This document shows, one piece after another, positions 51,572 to 58,688 of a stretch of 64,000 bases of DNA (positions within the stretch are counted from its first letter, which is position 1; every line of letters begins with the position of its first letter). Under the pieces are notes generated by a model. It was not told where the DNA came from and ran no database searches. It saw only the letters and a list, made by a program, of their open reading frames with translations. A program made the position numbers and the translations under genes. Origin of the DNA: Paraburkholderia caribensis (GTDB lineage Bacteria; Pseudomonadota; Gammaproteobacteria; Burkholderiales; Burkholderiaceae); contig NZ_CP026101.1 of assembly GCF_002902945.1 (NCBI RefSeq), positions 3,624,146 to 3,688,145 of the forward strand, in the 5' to 3' direction.

Positions 51572-52701
51572 GCGGCGTGATCCATGTCGGCGGTGGAGTG
51601 AATGGCCGCGCCGGTGTCGCGCGATTCGCGGTGTGTCTCGGTATCGAGCAGCACTGCCTTGCGCGCGACACCCCAGCGATAGCCCGCCAGCGCGCCGTCC
51701 TTTTGCACGACGCGGTGGCAAGGTATCGCGAGCGCGACGGGGTTCGAGGCGCACGCATTGGCGACGGCCCGCACCGCGCGCGGCGCGCCGACGGCTTCGG
51801 CGATCTGCGAGTAGCTGCGCGTCTCGCCGTACGGGATGCGGCGTAGCGCTTCCCACACGCGCTGCTGGAACGCCGTGGCGGCGATATCGAGCGGCAGATC
51901 GAAACGCTGACGCGTGCCTCGCAGATAACCGTCGATCTGCTCGACGAACGGCGCGAGCCGTTTCGGATCATCGATCAGTTCCGCGCTCGCGAATTCGCTG
52001 CGCAGGTCGTCGACGAGCGATGCTTCATCGTCGCCGAAGGCGATCTTGCAGATGCCCTTGTCGGTTGTCGCGACCAGCACCAGGCCGAGCGAAGTCTGCG
52101 CGCTCGCGTAGCGGACGCGCAGCCCCGCGCCTTTGCGCCGATATTCGGACGGCGCCATGCCCAGCTCTGCGGCCGCCATGTCGTACATCCGGGACGGCGA
52201 GCCGAAACCCGCGTCGACGGTTGCTCGGGTCACGTCGGCGCCTCGTTGCAGCGCGTCGCGCAATGCCGCGCCGCGCTGGGCCGCCTGATATTGCCGCGGC
52301 GACACGCCGACTACGCGCTTGAAAAGCCGCTGCAGGTGAAACGGGCTGACGTGCACGGCTTCGCTCAGTTGCGCGAGCGTGAGACGTTGCTGCGGGTCGG
52401 CGTCGAGCGCGGCGCAGGCGCGATTCACGATCTCGAGTTCCCGCGGCAGGCCACCCGGCTGGCAACGCTTGCATTCGCGATAGCCGGCGGCCCGCGCTTC
52501 GTCGCTCGATGCAAAGAAGTCGACGTTCTCGCGGCGCGGCAGGCGTGAGGCGCACGACGGACGGCAGAACACACCCGTCGTCCGAACGCCGTAGAAAAAG
52601 GCGCCGTCAGCGGACATGTCGCGTTTCAGGACGGCTGTCCAGCGGTCGTCGTCGTTGGCGAACGCGACGGGCGTCGCTTGAGAGATGGATGTGTTCATCA
52701 T
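51568..52701 (-). CDS. ada: Bifunctional Ada: methylphosphotriester acceptor, AraC regulator and O6-methylguanine methyltransferase
   Basis: This 377-residue protein has an N-terminal zinc domain with Cys46, Cys50, Cys77 and Cys80 (VFCRPSC, ECKRC). An AraC helix-turn-helix follows (about 95-190), then a methyltransferase domain with active-site PCHRVV around residue 330. It repairs alkylated DNA and, when its zinc cysteine is methylated, activates ada-alkA. Start at 52701 (ATG ATG; second ATG equally possible) follows GGGGCAA. Confidence 0.93.
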   Translation of the reverse strand: MMNTSISQATPVAFANDDDRWTAVLKRDMSADGAFFYGVRTTGVFCRPSCASRLPRRENVDFFASSDEARAAGYRECKRCQPGGLPRELEIVNRACAALDADPQQRLTLAQLSEAVHVSPFHLQRLFKRVVGVSPRQYQAAQRGAALRDALQRGADVTRATVDAGFGSPSRMYDMAAAELGMAPSEYRRKGAGLRVRYASAQTSLGLVLVATTDKGICKIAFGDDEASLVDDLRSEFASAELIDDPKRLAPFVEQIDGYLRGTRQRFDLPLDIAATAFQQRVWEALRRIPYGETRSYSQIAEAVGAPRAVRAVANACASNPVALAIPCHRVVQKDGALAGYRWGVARKAVLLDTETHRESRDTGAAIHSTADMDHAA

Positions 52702-52863
52702 TTGCCCCGGGGGACGGTTTTGATGCCTGCCACTTTAGCGGGCAGGTTCACACAGTACGCTCCGCTTCTTGCTGTGTCATTTGGGCTGCGCGGCGGGCTG
52801 ATTTTTCCCAGTTATTGGGAGAATCTGCCCCCGAAAAAGTTGGGGTTTTCCCTTAAAAAGTTA

Positions 52864-52892
52864 TTGCGTCGCATCAAGTCGGCGTGTATAGT
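52864..52892 (+). promoter_or_regulatory. Strong sigma70 promoter in the ada-VOC gap
   Basis: TTGCGT (52864-52869), exactly 17 bp, TATAGT (52887-52892). The predicted start near 52899 is followed by a terminator only about 60 bases later, with no reading frame between, so this promoter appears to drive a small RNA. Confidence 0.65.
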
Positions 52893-52898
52893 GGTTCT

Positions 52899-52961
52899 TG
52901 TCTCCTCCATGTCTCCTCCTGATATGGATTCAGCCCGCTCCAATCGAGCGGGCTTTTTTTC
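52899..52961 (+). ncRNA. Candidate anti-Shine-Dalgarno small RNA
   Basis: The roughly 62-nt transcript would start with TGTCTCCTCC, one base, then TGTCTCCTCC again (52899-52908 and 52910-52919), unpaired and CU-rich. It ends in the hairpin AGCCCGCTC-CAATC-GAGCGGGCT plus seven T. The repeats are complementary to AGGAGACA, a ribosome site found before at least three genes in this window, with GGAGACA before a fourth. I recall a B. cenocepacia sRNA of this style (NcS27) linked to carbon-source use; orthology is unverified. Nothing else in the 52702-53062 gap is recognised. Confidence 0.65.
52932..52960 (+). terminator. Terminator of the candidate sRNA
   Basis: AGCCCGCTC (52932-52940) and GAGCGGGCT (52946-52954) form a perfect 9-bp stem with a 5-nt loop followed by a T-run. 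It does not follow any protein gene on the plus strand. Confidence 0.88.
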
Positions 52962-53062
52962 GTCTCAACGTTTTGCCCTCCTGGCCGACGAGCCGCCATC
53001 TGCACGCGCAATTCCTTCTACACTGGGTTCTTCACCGAACGACAGAGACGGGACGCCGCGCC

Positions 53063-53476
53063 ATGAAATTCCAGATTCTCGATATCGATCACGTCGTCAT
53101 CCGCGCTGCCGATCTCGACGCGATGACGCGGTTTTATCGCGAGGTGCTTGGCTGCACGGTGGACAGGGAACAACGCGATATCGGGCTGATTCAGCTGCGG
53201 GCAGGACGCTCGTTGATCGACCTGTTGCAGGTTGGCGGAAAGATCGACCGTCCGGAGAGCGGCGCGCCCGGCGCGGGGCGAAACATGGATCACGTTTGCC
53301 TGCGCGTCGAGCCTTTCGACGCCGACGCGCTGAAGACATGGTTCGCCGCGCACGACGTGCGCATCGGCGAAGAGGCGCAACGTTACGGCGCGGATGGTTA
53401 TGGACCGTCGCTGTATCTGTTCGATCCCGAGGGCAATATGGTCGAACTCAAAGGCCCGCCGGTGGATAACCCTTGA
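53063..53476 (+). CDS. VOC/glyoxalase-family protein
   Basis: This 137-residue protein has two beta-alpha-beta-beta-beta modules: IDHVVIRAADLDAMTRFYREVLG, then NMDHVCLRVEPFDAD and LYLFDPEGNMVELKGP. The latter holds the C-terminal metal-binding Glu, and His10/His-containing strands supply other ligands. Members are metal-dependent lyases, dioxygenases or resistance proteins; the reaction is not predictable here. It is monocistronic, with a terminator directly at its end. Confidence 0.85.
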   Translation: MKFQILDIDHVVIRAADLDAMTRFYREVLGCTVDREQRDIGLIQLRAGRSLIDLLQVGGKIDRPESGAPGAGRNMDHVCLRVEPFDADALKTWFAAHDVRIGEEAQRYGADGYGPSLYLFDPEGNMVELKGPPVDNP

Positions 53477-53495
53477 GCGCCAACGCTCGTTTTTT
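53475..53495 (+). terminator. Short terminator of the VOC gene
   Basis: GAGCG-CCAA-CGCTC followed by GTTTTTT begins at the VOC stop codon. The stem is short (5 bp) but GC-rich. Confidence 0.6.
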
Positions 53496-53523
53496 GGTAC
53501 ACAGGACGAGCGATCACGACCCG

Positions 53524-54102
53524 TTAGCGGCCACCGTGCGTTGCCGGACGCGCGTTCATCGGAGCCTTGAGCACGGTCCATTCGACGGGAACGGCGTCGG
53601 CGGTTTCGCTGCCCAGCCAGGCTGCGTGATCCTGAACCGTGCATTGCAGGCGCATCGTGCGTTCGGCCAGCGCAGCCAGCGCCGGCGCGACATTTTCGCC
53701 GAGCGTCCAGACGGTCACGTTGCGTAACCGTTCGACCTTGTTGCGCACGCCTTGCCACCAGATGTCGGAAGTCCGGCCGCCATATGCGATCACGATCACT
53801 TCATTCGCGCGCCCGCTCGCCTTTGCGATGCGGCGTTCGTCCGGTTGGCCGACGTCGATCCATGTGTCGATGGCGCCTGTCAGATCCTTGGCCCACAGAT
53901 CGGGTTCGTCGATGTCCGACAGGCCCTTGCAGAATTCGAGGCGCTCTTGCGCGAACAGCGCGAACGCGGCAACGCGGACCATCATCCGCTCGTTCGTTTC
54001 CGATGGGTGCAGCGCGATCGTCAGCGAGTGGTCCGCGTAGTAGTGCCGGTCCATGTCCGCGATCTGGAGGTCAGCCTTATAGATTGTCGATTTCAGAGCC
54101 AT
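53524..54102 (-). CDS. YaeQ family protein
   Basis: This 192-residue soluble protein starts MALKSTIYKADLQIADMDRHYY, the YaeQ hallmark, with DIDEPDLWAKDLTGAIDTWIDVGQPDERRIAKAS in the middle. The fold resembles PD-(D/E)xK nucleases. Its role is unsettled; E. coli YaeQ was first linked to RfaH suppression. AGGTTGTAGC precedes the ATG at 54102. It is convergent with the VOC gene. Confidence 0.9.
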   Translation of the reverse strand: MALKSTIYKADLQIADMDRHYYADHSLTIALHPSETNERMMVRVAAFALFAQERLEFCKGLSDIDEPDLWAKDLTGAIDTWIDVGQPDERRIAKASGRANEVIVIAYGGRTSDIWWQGVRNKVERLRNVTVWTLGENVAPALAALAERTMRLQCTVQDHAAWLGSETADAVPVEWTVLKAPMNARPATHGGR

Positions 54103-54610
54103 GCTACAACCTGGTCCCGTGAATGCGGACCGGAGAGTGAATAGTGAGTCGGCGTACCTTGCCATGGTCATCCCCTGCCTTGCAGCGGTGGCGCCTCGGT
54201 CGCGCGTCTCGCCGATGAAACACATTTGCCGGATTGCCGCGACGTCGGGGCGTCAAGCCCTGTCGCACCAACCTTCCTGCTTTCGCATGCCTTGAAAGCA
54301 GCAACATATGTGCCGAGTCCGCGCGTTCGAGCCATCGCGCACTGCTCGCGTCTGGCTGCAAGGTGGGACCGTGATGATACCGAATATGCGGGCGCGGCAT
54401 GACAGCCCGATGAGGCCGTCCGGGGCGGGTGATGAGCGGATCGAATCAGTGAACCGATTTCGACTGCGCTGATGGCAGGCTAAAGGTCAGCTGAAAAACG
54501 ATGATGGCCAGCTTAAAAACTGGCCATGTCGAGACACGAAAGCAATGCTTTCGTGGGGGTGTTTGTATTCACCCGACATTTGCTGTCGGGTGAAATCCAA
54601 CTTTAGATGC
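54103..54610. other. Intergenic region with stem-loop cluster
   Basis: There is no credible gene in 508 bp. The left part holds the yaeQ upstream region. The right part (54505-54594) has three consecutive perfect hairpins, described separately. The middle is GC-rich and featureless. Confidence 0.45.
54505..54594. repeat. Three tandem perfect stem-loops
   Basis: TGGCCAG-N8-CTGGCCA (54505-54526), CACGAAAGC-AAT-GCTTTCGTG (54535-54555) and TTCACCCGACA-TTTGC-TGTCGGGTGAA (54568-54594) follow one another, ending 16 bp from the stop codon of the small secreted protein gene. None has a U-tract in either direction. They could protect the 3' end of that mRNA, terminate weakly, or be a structured RNA. 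Confidence 0.55.
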
Positions 54611-54952
54611 TTATTGCTTGATGAATCGGTCGTTGGTCCAAAGACCTTGCGTATCGCTATTGCCGGCATTGACGAATTCAACGTCATGGCCAACCACGCG
54701 GACTACACGAAAATCTGAATGCTCCGGCGTGGAAATGCATTGAAAACCGGAGAAGAATTCCTGCATTTGCTGTTGCTCGCCCGCCTGCGCGTGTTGCGTG
54801 ACGGCGTCGAGCTTGTCCTTTGACAGGCAGCCATAGGAATTCGCCTTGAATTGCACGGTCTGCTGGGGTTTGATCACGACGTCCTGCGCCTGCGCGCCTG
54901 CAGCTGCGAATAAACCTGCCAGTGCGAAAAGAATGGCGACTCGCTTGTTCAT
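54611..54952 (-). CDS. Small secreted protein, function unknown
   Basis: This 113-residue protein has a clear signal peptide (cleavage after AQA before QDVVIKP). The mature domain has two cysteines (SYGCLSKDKL and GFQCISTPE), likely a disulphide, and ends in LWTNDRFIKQ. A very strong ribosome site AAGGAGGTAACC precedes the ATG, suggesting high expression. I do not recognise the family. A three-hairpin structure follows its stop. Confidence 0.7.
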   Translation of the reverse strand: MNKRVAILFALAGLFAAAGAQAQDVVIKPQQTVQFKANSYGCLSKDKLDAVTQHAQAGEQQQMQEFFSGFQCISTPEHSDFRVVRVVGHDVEFVNAGNSDTQGLWTNDRFIKQ

Positions 54953-55486
54953 GGTTACCTCCTTGCGGGGTACGTCTCAGGTTAGCTATGTGTTTAACTG
55001 CCGTAAAACAAGCACGTCTTTCAATCTAGAAGAAACCCGTTGAACGGCAAGCACATCTTGTGTGCGCTCGCAACAGCGGCGAAATGTCGCACGGCGGCAA
55101 AACTCCACTTGATACCGCCCTAATGACGTAATAAACGCAGCTACGAGGCGGATTGCGAATTGCAGCTGAAAGCGTTTAGGCTTACTGGATAATCTTTTGC
55201 GGGCGTAATCAGCGTTTACGCTTAAAAGGTTTTTAAACCGTTTGCGATAAACGATTAAGCCATTGATGCATCGCACACAAAGTCATTCGCGCGACTCATG
55301 AAAGCCCGATGCGATCTGAAGCGGACGCAGAATAAAAAAGATGCCTGAGGACCGCGCGCTCTGAGTTCCTGAACGAACTCGAAAGGGCGCTTGCACGAAC
55401 GCCGTGTTCGTGGATAAATCGACCGGCCCAAAAACGCATGAACAGGAGCGGCGCACCGAAACGCGGGCCCTTCCCAGGAGACTCTC
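54953..55486. other. AT-richer gene-free region before the LysE gene
   Basis: In 534 bp I see no gene. The part 55110-55270 is noticeably less GC-rich and contains repeated CGTTTA/GCGTTTACGC/CGTTTGCGATAAACG sequences, some palindromic. It could hold promoters for both flanking divergent genes. No terminator or DnaA box was found. Confidence 0.4.
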
Positions 55487-56113
55487 ATGACACTTGCACA
55501 CTGGCTTCCCTTTGCCATCGCCTCGGCGATCCTCGTCGCGATTCCCGGACCTACCGTGCTGCTTGTAATTTCTTATGCGCTCGGCCACGGCCGTCGCTTT
55601 GCAATGGTGACGACCGCTGGCGTCGCGCTCGGCGACCTCACATCGATGACGGCGTCGATGCTCGGACTCGGCGTGATCCTCGCCGCGTCCGCGACGCTCT
55701 TCACGGCGCTCAAGTGGCTCGGCGCAGCGTATCTGATCTATCTCGGCATCAAGCTGTGGCGGGCACCCGTGTCGACGGCTGACGCGCCGGCTACAGGCGA
55801 GACCCGCGCGAGCCGGATCTTCGCGCACGCGTATGCGGTGACAGCACTGAATCCGAAAAGCATCGTGTTCTTCGTGGCGTTCGTGCCGCAGTTCATCGAC
55901 ACGCAAGTCGCCACGTGGTCGCAGATTGCGATTTTCGAAGCGACCTTCGTCGCACTCGGAACCTTGAATGCGCTCGGATATGCCGTGCTTGCTTCGGCGG
56001 CGCGGCGCGCGATCCGCAGTCCGCGCGTGCAGCGCGGGGTCAACTGCACAGGCGGCACACTGCTGATCGGCGCGGGACTCCTCGCCGCCGCGTGGAAGAA
56101 ATCGACAGCGTGA
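55487..56113 (+). CDS. LysE/RhtB-family amino acid exporter
   Basis: This 208-residue inner-membrane protein has about six hydrophobic helices. AIPGPTVLLVISYALGHGRR is the RhtB-family N-terminal signature, and LGAAYLIYLGIKLWR and NPKSIVFFVAFVPQF are typical. These exporters remove excess amino acids such as homoserine, threonine or leucine; specificity is not visible. CCAGGAGACTCTC precedes the ATG. Confidence 0.9.
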   Translation: MTLAHWLPFAIASAILVAIPGPTVLLVISYALGHGRRFAMVTTAGVALGDLTSMTASMLGLGVILAASATLFTALKWLGAAYLIYLGIKLWRAPVSTADAPATGETRASRIFAHAYAVTALNPKSIVFFVAFVPQFIDTQVATWSQIAIFEATFVALGTLNALGYAVLASAARRAIRSPRVQRGVNCTGGTLLIGAGLLAAAWKKSTA

Positions 56114-56262
56114 GCGCATTTCTGATCGACACAATGCGCCGCGCCGGGCGCGCTACTTGCATCACTCGAATCGCGCACATGGTGTGCGCGGTGGATCACA
56201 CGCAGTGACGGGCAGCATGCCTACAATGAAGTTGTCGCTGCTTCGTCGATCGGGAGGTTATT

Positions 56263-56430
56263 GTGATCGAGCATCTGATTCTGGGCGCGTTTCTGGTCGT
56301 GCCGCTACTCATCGTCGCGTTTCTCTTTTCCGACGAACTTTGGCAGGAGCATCGCCAGGCCCTGCACGATGACGACCATCACAGACGGTTGGACTGGCGG
56401 CATCCGATTCGCAGCCTGCTGCATCACTAG
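56263..56430 (+). CDS. Small membrane protein (55 aa), function unknown
   Basis: A GTG start at 56263 is preceded by GGGAGGTTATT, a strong ribosome site. The product begins MIEHLILGAFLVVPLLIVAF, one membrane helix, then an acidic-to-basic tail rich in His and Asp (ALHDDDHHRR and SLLHH). It lacks homology I can name. The good ribosome site and helix argue it is real. A second tiny membrane protein follows 36 bp later. Confidence 0.5.
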   Translation: MIEHLILGAFLVVPLLIVAFLFSDELWQEHRQALHDDDHHRRLDWRHPIRSLLHH

Positions 56431-56466
56431 GCGGGTGGACACTATCCGGAGCGGATGGAGGCTAAT

Positions 56467-56598
56467 GTGCTGGCCTTCTCTTTCTCGTGGACCGAGTACT
56501 GGCTATTCATGGCCGCACTGGTCGTGGTCAGCGTCGCGTTGACCTCGCTTTGCGGTTCGGTGCCGCGCGCGCCCGAGCCTCCGGAGGATGACGCCTAG
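56467..56598 (+). CDS. Small membrane protein (43 aa), function unknown
   Basis: A GTG at 56467 follows GGAGG with five bases between. The product, MLAFSFSWTEYW then LFMAALVVVSVALTSLCG, has one membrane helix and an acidic Pro-rich tail ending EPPEDDA. An ATG at 56455 in the same frame is an alternative start. It is probably co-transcribed with the preceding 55-residue membrane protein. No family recognised. Confidence 0.45.
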   Translation: MLAFSFSWTEYWLFMAALVVVSVALTSLCGSVPRAPEPPEDDA

Positions 56599-56880
56599 CT
56601 TTTTGCGCGCCCCGTATCTCTCGATCGAATTTCTCGTTGGCGCAGCGCTTCGTTATTGCGCAAGCGTTGTGTCGTCAAATTGACGCCCAAAGATCGTTCT
56701 ATTCCCCCGATTGTCATGCGACGCGCATGCGTACGCTAAAAGCCATGCGATGTCGTCAATTTCTGACTCGATTCGCAGGGTACCTATTTATTTGCATAGG
56801 TAGTGATTGGCGAAAATCCGGCTAGAGTTAATCATCAGATGTAAAAACTTTGGCCTTGTCGAGACGTCACGGGGGACGGC

Positions 56881-57162
56881 ATGAACCGATTGATCGATCA
56901 GGAAATTGCGCACATTTCGCGCGTCATGTGGCCATCGCTGCTTGGGGGCATGGGCGGCACGATTCTTACTTCGGAGTACTGGCGCATGCGACTGCACGCG
57001 CTACTCGACGCACCTTCCCTCACCAAAATCCAGCTGTGCGCTCTGGACAGCCTGCTGCTTCGGCTCGATCACTATGACCGGTACGGCCCAGATGTCCACT
57101 CGGCGCCTTTCGCTGAGGCAACTGGCGAGCACGGCGCTGAGCCGGTCGTTTTGCACGGGTGA
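56881..57162 (+). CDS. Hypothetical protein (93 aa)
   Basis: This 93-residue protein begins MNRLIDQEIAHISRVMWPSL, has a Gly-rich turn (LGGMGGTI), and continues with helices (LTKIQLCALDSLLLRLDHYDRYG). GGGGGA lies just before the ATG. No signal peptide or membrane segment is clear, and I do not recognise a family. The gap before it (56599-56880) holds a small dyad CCTAT/ATAGG near 56785 but nothing else. Confidence 0.55.
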   Translation: MNRLIDQEIAHISRVMWPSLLGGMGGTILTSEYWRMRLHALLDAPSLTKIQLCALDSLLLRLDHYDRYGPDVHSAPFAEATGEHGAEPVVLHG

Positions 57163-57254
57163 TTCTTCGGCCGGCCGAATTTTGTGGGTTATAACCACCG
57201 CTCGTGCCGATAAACGCTTCCAAAATAAGGGTTTTGCGCGGCTTTAGCGAGTCT

Positions 57255-58631
57255 TGTGTACCTTAAAAGTACGCTCTTCATCCTGATGTAAGGAGCCGAA
57301 CAAAACCTCGCCTGATAGGACTCTTCGCGTATCACGCCTGCCTGTGCGCCCGAATGGTCCGATGCTGTGTACCAATAAATGGTAGTCTAAGTTCAGGGCG
57401 TTCCCATCGGCGAACTTGCTTGCTCTTCAGCCTGCGCGTCCACGTAATCTGCCCAGAGCTGCATTTCGCGCACAGCGTCCGTGTCATTGGCTACGGCAAG
57501 CGCATCCTTGTTGTCTGCCGATTGCAACAAATCGCGCAGATGACTCGACCCTGTGCGGCGGAAATCGTGGAGTACGAAATGTTCGCCCTGCAACCCGAGC
57601 GTTTTGACCGCCTGATTCAGCGTGCCCTTTGCAATCGGTCGATCTTCGCTGCCTCGCGTGGACGGGAAGACAAAGTTGCGACTGCTTTTGCTGTCGCGTA
57701 ACTCGCGCAACATAGCCAGCGCCTGACCCGACAGATAGACACGCCGCTCGCGGCCGTTGCTCGCGCGCGCGGCGGGAATCGTCCAGACACCTGCGTCGAG
57801 ATCGAATTCGCGCCACGCCGCTTCGATCAACTCGGATTTATTGACCATCGTAAGCACGAGCAAATGAAGCGCAAGCTTCAGAGGCCGTCGAATACTCGAC
57901 GTATGGATCGTACGCACCAACGTACCAATCTCGCTTCCCGTCAGCACGCGCGAGCGGCTGTCTTGCGTCGCGATCGTGCGGGCGACGATGGCATCGGCGG
58001 GATTGACGCTCGCGAGCTGCCGCGCGATCAGAAACGCGAACAGCCGCCTTGCGACGTTACGCGTGTGGAGTGCCATCTGTGGTGCGCCCCGACTCTTGAT
58101 TGCGTCGCAGATCGACTGGATATCTTCCGTCGTGACCTGCGCGATTGGTTTGTGCCCAATCGCGGGGAGGATGTCCTTGTCGAGCGCGCGTCGCGTCGTG
58201 CGTCGGTATTCGTCCGATTTGCGGGCCATTGCCGACGCCAGGTAAAGCTCGGCGGCGTCGCGCAGCACATCGACGCGTTTCTCGGCGCCCCGGTCCTGTC
58301 TGGCTATGGACACGGGCGACAAGCCCTGCGCCACGATTTCCGCATACTTCTGCGCCCTGGCTCGAGCGACGCGCAATGACATCAGTTGATAGTCGCCGAT
58401 CGTGACCATCGGCTGTCGACGCCCGTCGAGCGTATAGCGGAAGCGCCAGACCTTCTTTCCGGTCGGCATGATTTCAAGGATGAGGCCGTGGCCGTCGGCG
58501 ACGCTGTAGCGCGTGGCGCGCGGTTGCAAGGCGCGGATATGCGATTCGCTGAGCGGCGTTGCAAGTTTTGGCATGCTGGCGGGTTCGGTACACAGGGTGC
58601 GTCAAATACGGAGTGTACAGGTTTGTGTACC
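57255..58631. repeat. TGTGTACC motifs bracketing the integrase gene
   Basis: TGTGTACC occurs at 57255-57262, 57366-57373 and 58624-58631, and inverted at 58587-58594, all just outside the integrase coding region. A fifth copy (inverted) is at 53496-53503. Most continue into A-rich sequence (TGTGTACCNAAAAA). They may be recombinase or regulator binding sites, or remnants of attachment sites. Confidence 0.5.
57393..58574 (-). CDS. P4-type tyrosine recombinase, catalytically degenerate
   Basis: This 393-residue protein has the DUF4102 arm-binding domain (about 5-85: RYSVADGHGLILEIMPTGKK), a core-binding domain (100-190) and a recombinase fold. The box-II HDFRR is kept (His336, Arg339), but the first catalytic Arg is Asn245 in LTMVNKSEL. 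The segment that should hold the second His/Trp and the nucleophilic Tyr, between HLRDLL (345-350) and the C-terminal WADYVDA, is missing. It is therefore unlikely to recombine DNA. The frame is intact, so it may be retained as a DNA-binding protein. Confidence 0.82.
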   Translation of the reverse strand: MPKLATPLSESHIRALQPRATRYSVADGHGLILEIMPTGKKVWRFRYTLDGRRQPMVTIGDYQLMSLRVARARAQKYAEIVAQGLSPVSIARQDRGAEKRVDVLRDAAELYLASAMARKSDEYRRTTRRALDKDILPAIGHKPIAQVTTEDIQSICDAIKSRGAPQMALHTRNVARRLFAFLIARQLASVNPADAIVARTIATQDSRSRVLTGSEIGTLVRTIHTSSIRRPLKLALHLLVLTMVNKSELIEAAWREFDLDAGVWTIPAARASNGRERRVYLSGQALAMLRELRDSKSSRNFVFPSTRGSEDRPIAKGTLNQAVKTLGLQGEHFVLHDFRRTGSSHLRDLLQSADNKDALAVANDTDAVREMQLWADYVDAQAEEQASSPMGTP

Positions 58632-58688
58632 GAAAAACAGGTTTTGGAAGTGATCCGAAGCCCTCCATATGGGCCATCGGAACAACAT

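Noticed and set aside
54953..55486. Repeated CGTTTA palindromes as another origin or phage operator
   Set aside because: No DnaA boxes and no regular spacing; probably promoter-region AT-rich sequence.
57163..57392. Possible tRNA or attachment site downstream of the integrase
   Set aside because: No cloverleaf or TTCGAATC-type T-arm could be drawn, and no long direct repeat frames the gene.
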